From Chromera velia (Eukaryota; Sar; Chromeraceae): 64,000 nt of DNA. The position numbers were made by a program, and so were the translations under genes. The stretch spans positions 1 through 64,000 of the forward strand of contig JAHBMJ010004063.1 of the NCBI GenBank assembly GCA_018398765.1, read 5' to 3'. How positions within the stretch are numbered: the stretch's first letter is position 1; every line of letters starts with the position of its first letter. Below the pieces are notes generated by a model that did not search any database, had not been told where the DNA came from, and saw only the letters and a program-made list of their open reading frames with translations. Shown here one piece after another: positions 10,801 through 25,800 of this stretch.

Positions 10801-13800
10801 AGAGGTGGGGGGGGAGACTCAACAGCCTTCCCTTTGCAATCGCAATTGGCGCTCGTCCCTGTGACCCCCCTCGGACTCGGAGGATTGAATTCGTCCTCGC
10901 AGTCTCCTTTCCCGTTTGCGGTAGAGGGACTGACGAACACCCAGCTGATGCTTGCACAGGGACAGGACAGATCCCGCCGTGCATTGGAGAGCACAGGTCG
11001 GGCAGCTAGGGGCAGCAGATTCATCCATCCGGCCATGCTTGTTCATTGTCTGCATGTGTACCGCTGCCTCGTATAGCCTCAGTTTGCAGGGTGTGAATAT
11101 TCGGACCCCCCCCCTTTTTTTTTCTAAGCCCTTTCCCTCCCTCTCCTTTCGATCATCTCGTGTCCTCTTTTGCCTCATCTTCAGTTTTGTCTTCCGGCTG
11201 CCTGGACTCAACTGTTTTTTTTTTTTTTCTGTTCCCGCTGCAGAGGCAGGAGGGCCGAAGGGGAATTCGTCGGGCGTGCGTCAGTCTGCGGTTGTCGGGA
11301 ATTCTCTGTGGGTGCGTGAGGTTGCTGCCGGTCGGAGGTTCTGCTTCGTTGAACGTCTGACTGTGGAGCGACTTCGGCTTCGTTCGAAATCGCCTGCTGC
11401 CGGTGGGGCTGCCAGTGGGGGAGCGCGTCCTCTGAGGGGAAGAGGGGTTGGAAGTTTGCGGGCAGACGACGCCGTACTTCTCAGGTCTGTCGTCTGATGC
11501 ATGAGGTCCTTCGTTGTGTGGTGTGTTTGCATTTGTCTGTCTGTCTGTCTGTCTGTCCATTCATTCATTGATCCTTGCTTCCTTCCTTCCTTCCTTCCTT
11601 CCTTCCTTCGTTCCGTCTCTTCTTGTGCTGCCATTCTTGTGGTTGGGGTGTTTGCTCTTCGGTCGACTGTCCTGTCGAGCCGTGTCTGGCAGGCACCAAA
11701 TCAGTTGACCTTGAAAAAGAAAAAGTGAGCTTTGTGGTGGTTCTCTGTGATGGAAAGTTCAAATTTCGAAGTTTTTGGCATCTCGAATTGTATTCTTTGT
11801 TCTCTTGACACTCATTATTTCAGAGGCGATGAATGCATTGAAGTGCTGGTGCATTTGCGTCTGTGGCGTATCTCCTTTTGGACTTGTGAGGCTCTTTGCG
11901 GCAGAATTTAGCGGGTTGTTAACAAACCGTGTGTGTGCAGAGAACTTCGGGGCGCTTTGTTGGACGTTGGGCTGTCTCGAGAGGCGGCGGTAGGTGCAGG
12001 GGGGGGAGTTGGGGGGATCCTGTGGGTCCCATTTGCGGTGAGGGAGGAAAGGACAGAAGGAAGGTTTTGACTCGTCCTTCATTCCTTTGTTCTTTTGAAA
12101 TGCGCAACTGTCTTCGGGTGCCCATGCAGACCTGTGCTCTTCCAGAAAGGTCGGGACGCCTTTTGCTTGCTGCATTGTTGCGTTCCCGTGATCCCTATCT
12201 GTACATGTCCTGCTGAAGGTCTCCGTGTGTTCTTTGTTGGGGATGCAGGTCGCCCTTGCAGAGGACATCTTCGCCTCGTCTCTTCTGACGGCGTCAGGGT
12301 CCGATCTCGCAACTGCGGCTGCTGCTCTGGCTTCACGGTAAGACACTCACTCACTCACTCACTCACTCACTCAGTCGGCTTGCTTATGTCACCATAGATA
12401 AACAGCGGCTTTCAAATGTGTGGTCTTCTTGAAAGAATCCTGATTGGGCACGAAACACTGTGTACGCAGTTTTGTACGCAGCGGACCAAGAGCTTTGATT
12501 TTAAGCGGTACTGTGCCCTCGGACTTTTTTGCATTCGAGGCGTTATTTTGTTCTTCCTCTCTGATTAGCTCTGGTCGATCAAGTGACAACCAGGCCAGCG
12601 AAGGCAGTCTCCCTCAATACGTCCATGGTGCACGCCTTCCATTCAGATTGAGGAAAAGAAACTTCCTTCTGCCGCTTCTCAACTGGTCCATTGGTTGGGC
12701 AGTTGTGTTTTGAATTTGAAAGCATCGAAGAAAACAGTCATGTTTTGGTCTGTTTTTTTTGTGGACCCGCAGCTAAAATCTGTCCTGCGCCGACTAGCTC
12801 TTCCCTGTTGCTCTTTGTGTTGGCTTTCACTTCAAATGTGCAAGACGGCATTATGTCCTCCCCTCCTTGCTGTCAACCGTCTCCCTCTTTTCCTGTCTCT
12901 CTGATCCGTGCGCTCTCTGTCCCTTTGTCGCTTTTTATGTTTTTCCGTCGGCCGATGACTGGGTGCAGTGTGGGGACAGAAGGCGACGGGGACGGTCTGA
13001 GGCTTCCTGCCCCCGACAATCGGAAAGTTCATTTTGCTGCCGTCAGAAGCTACCTGAGTGCTCTCGACCGAAAGGCAGAATGGTGTCTAGACGCTCTCAA
13101 GCGTTGTCTTGTTGGTGAGGGTGTGGTTGGGCATGGAGATCTTATGCAGAAGACGGCTGCTCTCTCTGGAGTCTGCAGCAAATCCGCTCTCCTTGAGAAG
13201 CTCTGCAGGGCCTCTGCCCTTTTCTTCAATTCTGAGACCTCCTCCTCCTCCTCCACAGGGCCCCGTGAGGCTGTGGAAGCTGTGTTCGATCTTCTCGATG
13301 AGGAGAGGAAGGGGGTTGTCGATGCGAGTCTTGTGGGAAAGTTTGTTCGGGCCTCGATTCAGAAACAGGAGAGGGAACGAGTCGAAGCGTTCGAGCTACG
13401 GGAAAACCTCTTCGAAGCCCTGAGGGCCAACGGGGTGGGGCCCGATCGAGTTGCTACCCTCCTGGTGCGTTTTGCGAATCAGGAGACACGAATTAGCCCC
13501 CCTGCCTTCGCGTCGGTCATGCGAAAGCTTCTGCAGGGGGACGTCAGGGGTGTCACACGAGTGAGCTTGTCAACATCACGCCTCAACGCAGCAGACCTTG
13601 AATTTCTCGCCCGCTGTCTCGCAGTCGGGAGCGAAAACGAAAAACAGGGAGACGAGGGGATCATACCGCAAGACAATATGCCAACTGCCGGCCTGAAGGT
13701 AGAGGACTTCGTGGATCAATACGACACATTTTGTCGTCGGAGCGGTCGAGGAGTGAGAGGTGTTTCGGCCTTTTCGCGGGGTCTTGCATCACCCCGGGCG

Positions 13801-16800
13801 TCCTCCCCAACCGCATCCCCGCGTGACTCCCTGAGCGCCGGGTCACCCCGACGTCAAGAGGACCATCACCATCCATGGGTCAGAAGCTTGAGGGGTGCAC
13901 ACTCGGGGGGGCGAACCAATTCCCCCCCTTGGCTTCCCCCCTCCCCCAGGGGGGACTCGATGGAATCGAAAGCGGGCAGGTCCCCCGAACGGTTCGCCCC
14001 TTTCCTTCGGGGCCCTAAGACACGAAGCGTCCGATTGGCGATTTCGGATTTGTACAGGAAAGTGATGGGAGGATTGATGGGCAGTGAGAAACAGGCGCTT
14101 GAGAGCGTGGCACGAAAGTTGGAAGGGCTGCGGCAGGAGGTAGACAGAATGCAGACTTCGGGGGATGTGAGACATGTGTCCCTGTCTCCCTTTGCTCTTG
14201 GCATTCCTGCACAACGAGTCATGGCAGAACTCGGTGTTGAAGTGTCAGGGGTGACTGCACTGGCCACATTGCGTTCCTTCGAACAGGCTGCGGTCCTCTA
14301 TCATGAGTCCAGCAACGGGGGTGATAGATCTGCTGGCGAAGGGCAGGTGATCACCCCCGATGTTGTTCGGGCGGTTTTCCGAGGGGGCCCCCGTCCGCTC
14401 TCAGATGTGCCTGCACAAGATGTGCGGACATCAGGGGCGCATTTGACACTCTTCCTGCATGAGGAAGCCGAAGGAAGGGATGGGGACGAAAGATTCCCCC
14501 CCCCTTTGCATAAACAAAGCGAGAGGGGGTGGAGTGCAAGTCGGCAGGCGTTTCCTCTTCCGAACGATGCTGGAAGCCCACTGCCCGCATTTCGGGGCGT
14601 CACCCCTGACGCTCTCTCCTCAATGTTTGCAAACCTCGCTGCTGCCGGCGTGACTTCCTCACACCTTTCGACCTTTCTGACCCGGGAAGGAAGGCAAAGA
14701 GAGGAACTGCACAGACTCTCTGAAGTGCTGGCTGATTTGGTGAGAGACCGGGGTGGCGATCCTGGGTATCTCTTTTTCTCCGCTGCTGACATCGCAGTGG
14801 CAGCAGAGATGCTCACTCGACAGAGGGCACTCCGCTGTGAGAGCGGGACAAGACGATTCGGGAGTGCCTCGGTGGGAGAGTTTGCGGAACTTTTTGCAGA
14901 GTGGGATCTCAACCATAGCTCTAGAGGAAAACGGATATGGGAGCTTGAAGGAGAAGATGCCAGAGTGGTAGGGAAAGGGATTGAAACGTCCAACGCAGAC
15001 GACATATACAGAGTGTGTGTGCACGAAGCTGCATCGGCAGTTGCCCCATCTCGACCTCCGCCGAGCCCGACACAGGAGGGGCGATCACCCCTGCTGTCGT
15101 TCAGAGAAATCCCCCCACCCCTGACGTTTGCCCTTCTTCTCTTAATGGATGACGCTGCAGAGCGTCCCCGCGTCGGCACCCAGCCAGCGCGTGACCGTGT
15201 GAGAGGCTCGACTCTCGAGCGTTTCCTCTGTGCGGTTTGGGGGGTTTCTCCTGCTTGTGCTGCCACTTTGTGTGGCTTGATGGATTCGGGGGAACCCAAG
15301 GTCAATGAGGGGGGGAGAGGGGGTGGAGGAAGGGAGAGGGAGGTGGTCGTGGGGTTCCGCAATTTTTCGCGTCTTTGTGAAGACATTTGCGCGATCTCTG
15401 CAGAGAGAGACAGGGATCAAGGAGATTCCTTGTGGGAAGGGCAGAGAGATATGTGGAAGGAGGCTCGAGCGCTGCTTGTGGCAGCCTCGTTTCCAGGTGA
15501 CGTTCTGGCCTTGGCCCTCCTTCAGAGAGGAGTGGCTGGTCTAGAGGTACCGGTAGAGACAGGAGTCCTTCAGGCGGCATTGGAGGACCTGAACATTCGG
15601 TGCTCTCACCTTTCCCTCTTGATCGACCTTCTTCTTCAGACCGTCGCAGCATTCAGAAGTAGTGGGACGTCCGGTCTCTCCTCATCCCTGTTTCCCCTTC
15701 ACTCCTTCGACAGCGTTTTGGCCTGGTGGGTGCGGGCACAGTCGCTGTGCTGGATGCGTCTAGAACCTCTTTTCTGTCGCCTCCTCGTCGCTCTTCCCTC
15801 CAGCGGGGCAGGAGAGGGAGGCGCTGTGAGCCTTGAGAAGGAAGGATTACGGCAATTTGGGGGCAGGCGATTTGTGGGTGTAAAGGAATTGGTGGACATG
15901 GTGGAGACATCAGGGGTGATGGTGGGCTCTGTTCCCGAGGATGACGTCTTGCAGGTGTGTGACGACAGGGGTGATCAAACGGTCGACTGGGAAGTCCTCG
16001 GAAGAGCACAGGAAGCCCACGCAGCAAACCTGTGGGCACTTTTGACTGCGCTCGAAGTAGCCACCGACGATGGCGAATGTTCAAGAGATGGAATGCATCA
16101 GCTTGCACGCAGGCTGGAGGGAGCGGTGGGGTCGTCTGACAGAGCTGTTGGTCGTTTTTCCTTCGCCTCTGCCGTCTGCGCAGTTCTGTCTGATCTCGGA
16201 GTCGGTGGTGTTGATAGAGAGTCGGGAGGGGCCGAAGAGTCGGGTCGTCTCTTTGAGTGCATCTGTGAATGCCGTGACAGACTGTTGGGAGGTTCCATGG
16301 TGGATGCAGAAATCGAAACACTTAGCTTGGCTGAAATCATGAGGGGTTTGTCGCATTTGGTAAGCGTTCTCTCTGCATTCGTGCCTTGGGTTGCTGAGAA
16401 GGGTAGGGCGTCGGTTGGAGGGAGACGTTCGGCATTTGACGGCTTGACCGCTGATCTTCCTCCAGTCGTTCCCCGTTCTCCGTCTCTGACACTGGCTGAA
16501 GGTGCCGAGGGGGCAGACGGGGCCGAGGTAGCGCTGGCGGAGATTCGCTCGTTGATGTTGAAGAGACGTTGGTTTCCCTCTGACCTCGTCTCCCACATGG
16601 GACGATATGCCTCAGCCTCAGGGGAATCTTCGGAGTCGATGGGGAGATTGGAGAGCGCTCTGAAAAGGAGTGCGTCTGGAGTGTGCCTTCCTGCGTTGCC
16701 CTTCCGTCGTGCAGTGGGGGATCTGGGGGTCCCGGAGGGCAAAATTTTGGACGATCTCTTCTGGAAAGTTGCCTCCAGGGGTGATGAGTCAGGGGTGGTG

Positions 16801-19800
16801 ACTGGAGGAGACCCAGGCGCACTCCTGCTTGTGCATTCCTCTGCAGTGGTCTCGCGTGTGCTCAAATTCGACCCCTTTCGTCGGCTGGTCGAGGGGAGGA
16901 TGATTCGTTTGGTCTCGTTTCTCTGCGTTGGAGCATCGAGAGAAGAGGGAGGGGCAGCGGGTTCAAAAAAGGAAAAGGACTGGGAGGATGTGGTGGAGAA
17001 ATGGAGAAGAGACGACAAATGGTGTCGGGGAGTTGTGAGCAGGGATTCGTTTCTGTCCGGACTGGAGACGGTGACAGAGGGGTTTCTTTGGAGAATCGAC
17101 CTAGAGATTTTGTGCGACAGGTGGGTGGGACGGCTGCTTGGCTGAATTCAGCTCTTTTTCTTCCAGTGAGAACCTGCAACTCATTTACGGTATTCTTTCT
17201 TTGGCGTCTTTGGGGGGCAGAGAGAATGAATCTTCAAAATTGAATAAGAAATTGACTTTCTTCCTCCTTCTGATTTCTCTTCACTTCCTGCCGAAAACTT
17301 CCTGTTTGTTGCGCTTGTTTTCTTTGTTTTCTGTTCTCATACGTACTCTTTGCCCCCTGCGTGACTGCAACATAGTCTGCGCTTGCTGTCAGAATTCTGT
17401 TAATCGTAATCGCCATCGGCCGTCTCTCGCCAGGTCTCTTTTTTTTTTTCCCTGATAGCGCCTTCCCGGCTGTCCGACCATTCTTTTATTCCGTCCCCCT
17501 GCTTGCGGCTGCCTGCCTGAGTCTTGCGGGCTAGCAGCTTCGCTGTGGCATAATGGTTTTTTCAGAGCTCGACCATGCGTCCAGAATGAATGTTGTGGTT
17601 TGATCGCCTCGTCGGCTTTCTGTCTGCATGGGAGAGCGCAGGTTCGCTGTCGATCCGCATGAGGCTCTGGCGGTCAGCTCAGGCCGGGGTGCAGAGTTCT
17701 CAGGAGGGAAGCCGAAGCTCCCAGAGGCCCCTCATGAAGGCGGGGGCGGTGAGGCTACGTGGGACCGGGGGGAGAGTGTGGGTGGGTTTTGTTCTTTCGC
17801 CTCTTTGGCCGGGGCCCTTGAAGAAGACCGTCTCCGGTCCCTTGCCGGGGTCCTCGAGACGCACCTCCCTCCCCTAACGCGCGTCTGGCCTCTTCTGCGA
17901 GTCCGCTTGCAGCGAGTGGGCAGACAAAGAGAAAGGGATGGTGAAGAATGGGGGGAGCCGGGGGTCGCTCAAGTTCGTGTGGGGAGAAGTGACCTCTCTT
18001 CCGCCATCAGAAGTGTCTTGGCGGGTATCGATTTTCTCGAGGTAGGTCTGAAATTCAAATTCCAAAAGAGACTTTTTCCCCATCTGTCTCTCAAAAATCC
18101 TTCTCTTGTGAAAAGAAAAGTCGGTGCCTGGGTGCTCTGCAGGATGCACCTGTGCAAAGACAGAGTGTAGGGAGAAGTGAGCCTCCCCGTGGATTGTTTT
18201 TGTTTCTTTTGTGGCAACTTTGTGCGAGATCTTAAGAAGAGAGGCGGCCTTTGCACCATGACTGAATGTTTTGTTGCTGCAGAGTGACGCACTGGCGGAC
18301 GTCCTCCTGAGCTTTGCCGGCCCCCCTCCCTCTTCCTCTTCCACATCAGGGAGAAAAACTTCAAGCAGACAGCTTCAGCATGAGGAAGGGCAAAGAGGGA
18401 GACGGAGCGCTTCTGAGCGTCTCGCCACTCGCACGGCGAGCCTCGAGGGTCTTGTTGAGGTCTTGAACACACCAGTAGACCAGCTCCAGGCGCTTCTTTT
18501 TGCCCTTCCGTCTCCTTTCAAGCATCTCGCAGCAGCAGGCGTGGGGGGAGGGGGATCGGAGGCTGGACAGACTGAGCACCCATCTGGCATCCCGGGAAAT
18601 AGACGGCTGCATGCGTCCCTCGCTGACCCCTTCGCAGGACTCTTCAAGGCAATCTGGAAGGTCCTGTGCTCGCACCAGATTCCACTGCCCGAAATTTTTG
18701 CCCTTCTGTCTGCCGTTCCAGTCGAAGACTCAAATGGGAATCCTCCAAAGCACTCTCGGCTTCCTCCTAGAGTCCTGAAAGGATATCCTCCCAACATTGA
18801 TGTTCCTTCCACCGTCTCTGGACTCCAGCTGTCTGAGGTAGTCCGGCTGTGCCTTGGTGAAGGGATAGAGAGAGAGACTGGTAGGAGAGCACAAAATCAA
18901 ATAGATGCGCTGAACAGCGAATTCTCCTTTGACGATGTGTGTCGTCGTCTGGGTGTTTTCCTCGGCCCGCTTTCCGAGAGTGCGTCTGTTCTTTTTCGAG
19001 AGAGGGGAAGAGAGTCACCTGTGGGACGTGTGGTGTCTCGACGAGACTTTGTCTTCTTCTTCCGAAAAGAGGGAATTCCCGATTCTGTTACGGAGAGGTG
19101 GATCGACCTCCTGGACGGACCCAAGGCAGCTCCTTCTGAGGTCTGTCTGTCTGTCTCTGTCTGTCTGTCTGTCTGTCTGTCTGCTTGTCTGCCTGTGTGT
19201 CTGCTTGTTTGTTACACTGTCTGATTGTTTGCTCTTTCGCTTGATCATTTGTTTGAAATTTCTGTTCCTTCTTGATTGGCTGCTCGTAAAGAAAAACAAG
19301 TTCTGTCCATCCATCTGTCCGCCTGTCTTTCAATTCATTACCGTATGACCAAATTGACCTTTTTCTACCTTCCATCACCGGGCGTCTTCGTCCTCTTTTC
19401 TTCCCCCCCGTTCCCTTTTTTTTGCCACTCGCTGGCGAGGGCGGCGTGTCTGAAGTCCATTTCGATGCTCATCAAAGATATTTTTCGGTTTTCTACCTCT
19501 TCTTCACTTTTCTCGTCTTCTCTTGTCTTGTTTCCCCTCTCGCAGATTACCGAAGACCAAATCAATGAGCTTCTGCTGAAGCACTCGCCCCCCCCTGCCT
19601 TCCCTCAGCGCCCGCTGGCAGACTCAGAAAGACAGGGTCGACTTGGAGCGCTGCGGTTAGGTCTTTCCAAGGCACTTGTTGACGAAGAGAGTGCCGCTGC
19701 TTTTCTTAGGGCCCTTCGCTCTGCCTTCTCGGCCTCGTGGGTGGAGACAGAGACGGGAAGTGAGCTGCAAACGATGGGCCCCGGACACGAAACTGATGTT

Positions 19801-22800
19801 GGGCCTTCTCTGCATGAGCTTGCGTGGGCTCTCGCAGAAGGGAGGGTGGGCGAAGTGCCTCTCGACTCAGAGGCTTTTGCCCTGGCATTTTTCCCTGCCC
19901 TCCCTCCATCCGTTGAGTCCCTTCATCTCGCACTCACTGCGGCTGTGAGCGAATCCTGCCGACACTCCGAACTCATCTTGCCCCCCGCCTGCTCAGCCAT
20001 ACCTGATGAAAGTGGGAGTACAGACGGAAGTCGAGAGGAGGGGGAGTCTCATGTACAAATGACAAAGAGACACTTCTTGGCTCCCATTTTCCTGTCCATG
20101 TTAGGGCCCTTCGAGCAACACGATCTGTGCGTGGAGCTCGACTTTGCCGTCTGTAGGGTTGGGGGTGGGGGGATTTGTGGGATTGCGGATGCTCTCGGTT
20201 TGAGTCTTGCAGAGTCTGGTTTGAGAGGACTTGAAGATTCCCCATGGGGGCACTTGGTTGTCGAGATTCAATTACTTGGGAGTCAGAAGGCGGGGAGAGT
20301 GAGCATGAGACGCTCATGGGCGGGGGGGGCTGTGAAGGCACTTCGCTCGTTTGCGTCTCCTCCTGCTGAGTGGGGTCCTTTGGGGGGCCTCAGCTCGTGT
20401 TTGGGTTCGGGTATTTTTGTGTTGATACGGGTCTTGGGGGTGTCGAGTAGTGTGGGTGTGCACGGGAGAGCGACGGCGGTGTTCGAGCAAAGAGAGACCC
20501 CACTCGCAGTCGGGTGCGTGAAGACCGAAGGATTCGTGCAATTCGTTGATCAGCTCACGCCTGCCGAAGCGTTTGCAGGCGCAGTGTGGAAAAACGCAGT
20601 ACGGGTCCAGACCCTTGGAGAAACTGCTGCTCCGGTCGGTCGGCGAAGAGGGGGCGGCACTTCTTCTTTCTTTTTTTGTTTTGTTTTTGCCTCCGGCCTT
20701 GCATTTTTGAAGCACCGCATTTCATTTCAGTTTCTCTTCTTGGACTCGAATCGCCATGAGCTTTCACGGTGTTGGGCGCGTTTGTCTGTCGGTCAAGTGG
20801 TTGCATGACGATTTCATTCAATGCGGACCCTGCCCGAAAGCAAATGGGAAGGCTGAGTGTCACTCATTGAACAAACAACGTCGATCGATCGATGGTGAAT
20901 CAAATCGTCTTGGTTGCCGCTTTCTGGCCTTCTTTGTTGCATTTATGCAGGTCTTTGCGGACATTCCATTTTCTGTGACGTATCGTCGCCTCGCCCACCC
21001 ATCCAGGGGGCCCTCCCCGTCGGGGGCGTCCCTGTCCGTCAGGAGAGGGGAAGGGGAAGGGGAGTCGGCCAGTGGGCCCTTCTCGAGCCTTTTCCCTTCA
21101 TCCCAGCCGTTCTTCGGGTCTCCGCGTGAGGCGCCGGTCTTTGCTTCCGCCTGGACTGGTGCGTGTTTGGAGGCAGAGCGTGCAGTCGCTGGTGCCCCTT
21201 TTTTGCCTTCAGACATTGAGAATGCGGCATTGAGCGCTGCCGAGGCCGAGAGGAGAGTGTTACTGACGGGAGAAAATAATGTGGATAGGAGCTTTGGGGG
21301 TGGAGGTTCCCGAGATGACATCATCGAGAAGCAGAACGCGAAAGTCTCGATAAGTCTGACGTGCCGTGCCGTCGCCCTTTGCGCAGACACAATCCGTCGG
21401 CTCGCTCTTGACGTTGGCGATGGGGAGGATAGACAAAGAAGCGAGTTGCACTTGGATCCTCTTGCTTCCACCTTTCTCCCTCTGTATTCTCAGATGTCCC
21501 TGATGCAATGGCATCAAGAAGAAGAGCCCCATGATCCCCCAAGGGGCGTGCAGACTGCAGCAACGGCCCCCTCCTCATTTGGGGGTGGGGGTGGGGGGGA
21601 AGGTCGGCAGCGTCGCTCTGCACCGTTTCTCTTGGACGGTTCTGCGCTGTCTGCGGCCGTGCAACACTGCCAGGCGAAGACGGGGACACGTGGGGAGACC
21701 AAACGCAGCAGCCGACAAGGAGGCAGAAATTGGGAAGGGAAGGAAGAAGACGCACAAGTCCTCTTTGTCATCTTGCCGCTTACTCAGACGGAGACTGTAG
21801 AAGACCTTTCAATGTCAGCTCGCAAGCCCGGCCAGCCCCTCATCTGCCTCTCTTTTTTCTCTCTGGAATCGAAACCCGTTTGTATCGACGCACGTCCGTT
21901 GTCCTCGCTTGCTCTGTTCATTTTCGCCGCCCCCCCTGCTTGCAGTGCACGACAATCTCGGAATCATCTCTGTTCGTCTATTCTTGTTTTAATAGTGCGC
22001 GCCTGACTTCCCTTTTTTGCAGGACAAATGTCTCTGGCCAAAGAGAAGAGCTTTCACCAGACAAACAAGAAACTGTTCTGACTTTTGAGGTGCGCGGTCT
22101 CTGCGGTCGGCCTCCTTCAACAGAGGATGTCTGTGTGGCGTCAAGCCAGGCCCTCTGCATCAAAGCTTTGGTCCGTGAAAGCGAACTTCTCTCAGGTCGA
22201 CCTCTAATGAAGACGGTCGTCCTCCAGGACCCATGCACTGGCCGGCCCATTGGCAGAGCCTTCCTCGAAGTGTCGCAAAAAGCTTTGTGCCCCCCTTGTA
22301 CGCCTCCTGCCCAAGTTGGTAGTGTAAAGGAAGAGAAAGAGAACGTGCCTTCGTCGCTTCCTCTCCCCCCTGGTGTGTGTGATTTTGAGGATCCACAGAG
22401 CCTCGCGTTGCTCTCGCGTATCTTCGGAAGGGGTTTCATCGAAGAAATCACCGCGAAGAGGACGCAGGGGCAGCAGACTGTCACCCCGGATGTCACCCCA
22501 ACAAAGTCAGAGTCTGCTTTGGTCCCTGTGTTGGACCCCGAGCGGGTGGAAGACTTGGCAGCGTTGGATGAATCAGGGTCGTGTGATGCGCTCCATTTGC
22601 GCGCAGCCCTCTTGTGGCTGTCTTCGCGGATTGGCGCAGAATCTGATGCACAGTCGGAAAGTGGTGACATCGATGTACGCCTCTTTCTTCGTCTGAAGGG
22701 GGTCATTCGGCTGTGTGTCTGGATTCTGCAGTCACTGAGGCTTTCGATCTCATGCGCTGATCAGGTGCGCGTGTTGGCCATGCCCTCAGGGACCGGCAGA

Positions 22801-25800
22801 CATGGGCTGCCACCCGGAGTCTTGACCTTCCCTGCACTGCAGCAGAGACTCCTCGAGGGAGTGAGAGAAAACTCTCGGGGGGGGGATGAAGGCGTGCGTC
22901 AAGCCCCCGTGTCTGCCCTGAGTGCCGCCGAGTGGGAGTTGTTAGAGTCATGGAGGGCGTGGCAGTTTCGCCCGACAGGGGGGTGGATGGGGAGAGGTTC
23001 GATGGCTCCCCCCCCTCTGCAGATGCAGATGAAAGGGGGAGCCTCGGCGATCGATCTCCTGGCGGTTATGGGCGATGCGTGCCTCGTCTCTCAGGCACTC
23101 GGTGTCGTCAGAGAGGCCACGAAGGGGGGCGACGAGGTTCGGGGCTTCATACCCGCACCTTCCCCGTTCTTGGAACTCTTTTCCCTTGAGAGTGCCGTCC
23201 ATGCTGATGCCGAAAGTTCACCCCTTGCGGCAGTCTGCGCAGAAGAATCGAAACCCGTAGATGTGAGAGAGGCAGAAGTGTCGTCCCCTGTTCCCCTCCC
23301 TCATCCTCCCTTTTTTTCTGCTTCCCCCCCACCCCCCCATTCCGAGACGGCACCGTTTGTTTCTGCTTCCATTCGGAGTCCCCGGCCCCTCCGGACAGCA
23401 GGACAGCCGCTGACACTGGAGGTGTGCGTCCCGGCAGCACTCCATCTTCCTGCCGTCAAGCGCCGGCCTCCAAATACGTTTGTCCGAGTTTTCTTGGACA
23501 GTCGGTCGGGTTTGGGAGGGGGTGTTGTGACAGAATTGCGGACAGGTATGAGGCAGCAACTGCTGACTTCTGATGTGGTGCCTTCAAGTAGATGTCCCCA
23601 GTGGCGTCTGAAGGGGACGCTCTCCTTCTCTTTACCCGCAGCAGAAGAAGAGGGGGGGCAAATTGGAACGGAAGCACGTGTCCATGTTCCCTCATTTCTC
23701 AGCCGCCTGTGCGTCAGAGTGTGCGTCTATGCGACTCAGAGTATGTCCATCCCCCCCCCTCACGGGAAGGGGACCGAAAGGCAAAGGCAGCAAGAAAACC
23801 AGGCGTGTCTTTTGGGTGTCGCAGAGGCGCCTCTGTCCCCCCTTGTGTCTGGATTGCCCGAGCTAGACGGATATTACCATGTGCAGCGGCCTTTTGGTAT
23901 CCCCTGGGGAGGCATTGCAGATTCGTGGGAGTCTCTTGAAGCGGGAGTCGGGGGAGAGGGGAGGAGGGGGGTTATGGAGGATGTTGAGGGTGTTTCCATG
24001 GAGGGAACCGGGGGGCAAGTCCGGATTTGTGTTCGGGTATGCGGAGGCCTGGAAGAGGGAGTTGGGGCAACATGGGACCACCGGCTGTTGTCTTCTCCTT
24101 CTTCTCCTCTTGACCGCAGGCGGCTGGACAGAGGGCCTTATGGAAGAAGCTCCAGCGTTCGCACAGCCAGCAGAGCGCCTGTTCAGCCCCTTCCGTTTCT
24201 CCGTCCTGAAGTTTCTCTTCAAGAGCCCCGAATTCACGCAATAGAAAGCCGTGAGGCACCCCTGCTCTCTGGTGTGGGTGTTGAAGTCCCATCAGGGAGA
24301 GAAAGGGGATTGCATTTCGGGGAAGGGAGTGAGACGGAAGGGGGGGTGAGACAGACAATCGAAGACCGCGTACGCACTCAGGCAGCCCAAGCAGAGACAG
24401 CACTTTCCTCTGCTGCTCCCGACGCTTTGCATCAAAAATTGAGGGCCGATATGGAGGCTCTCGAAGAGATGCGAAGGAGGCTCGCGTTGGTGCAAGAAGG
24501 CCGCAACGTTTCACAGTCTCCGCGTGCGTCAGTTTCTCCGTCCCCTTCTCCTCTGAGTATCCCGGAACGAATGCAAGCGAACTCTTTGTTTGCAGATAAT
24601 GACTACAGCAGGCAACAACAAGAACAAGAAGAAAGAAAAAGCGAGCATCCCTCAGATCTCTCCCCCCTCCTGGACCTTTCAAGTCCATTCCCCCCTCATC
24701 ACCTGCAGACACACACGAGCATGCAAAGTCCCACACCCCATGCAGCCGGTGTGGGGGGGGATGCAGGGCTCCAACGCAATCACCTCCATTCCCGCAGTCC
24801 GTCTCCCGTCTCTGTTTCCTCCCCTTTCGCGTCCCTGAACAACCACCCCGATTTAGTCAGGCACGCACACAGCATCCGTCCGTCCGAAAGAAGGGCCGCC
24901 AGTTCCCCGTATGGTGAACAACGATCACCCCTGAAGTCACCCCACCTAGGCGCAGCATCCCTGAAGTCCCCCCTTCCACTTCGCGAGGGTGCCAACAGAG
25001 CGTCAGTCTCCGAGGGAAGCCGCTCACGCTCTCCTCATGTCATACAGGCCGTTGCGCCTTCTCCTCAGGCTGGCCGTGCGGGGGTTTTCCAGGAAGGTCT
25101 CGGTAAGGTGACGTCACCTCAGCAGCAGCAGCAGATACTGCAGAGGGATCCCGGAAGGGCGCCTCTCGGCCGCGAAACTTCATCTGCAGGGGTTCGTCTG
25201 AAGCCCGCTGCCCCGTCCACGCACATGCAGACGGACTTCCCAATGGCTCTCTCAGGGGGACCATCCAACTCCCCCCAGGCCTCCCACGTGCAGCTTCGCA
25301 CAGCAACTGCAGCAGCAGAGCTACAAGAGCAGAGTGGCCCTTTCATAGAGGAAGACGGACGTGCTGAGGCTTCCCCTCGGAAGGAGCGTCGCCCTTTTCA
25401 GGTTCCCCCCCGCCCTGCACAGTTCTCGGACCTGTCTCCCCGGGAGCTGTTCTCCCCAATTTCCCCCCAGGGCCCCCCGATTCCACAACACCCGGAGTGT
25501 TCACACACTAGCAGAAAGACGAGAAAAGAAAACACCCCCTCTTTCTCCTCCTCTTTCTCGTTCTCGGCCTGCCTAGATTTATCCGGAGACTCCCTGGCTC
25601 GTCTCGACGAGTACAAGTACGCAGACGGTCCTCGTCTGACAACGGGAACGACAGAAGCGGCATTGAGGGGGTCGGAGGGTGAAAGTGGCCCTCGATACCC
25701 GACTCGAACTCTTCTCGCCCCCCTCCTGCCCGTATCTGAGAGCCCTCCCACCTTAGTTTCTCAACCGGTAGACCAGAGGTTGCAAAGCTCTGCCGTCTCC

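Noticed and set aside
14301-15386. A 361-codon minus-strand ORF opposite C2CD3-like exon 10
   Set aside because: It is antisense to a long conserved exon, has low-complexity Ser/Arg/Pro composition and contains no motif.
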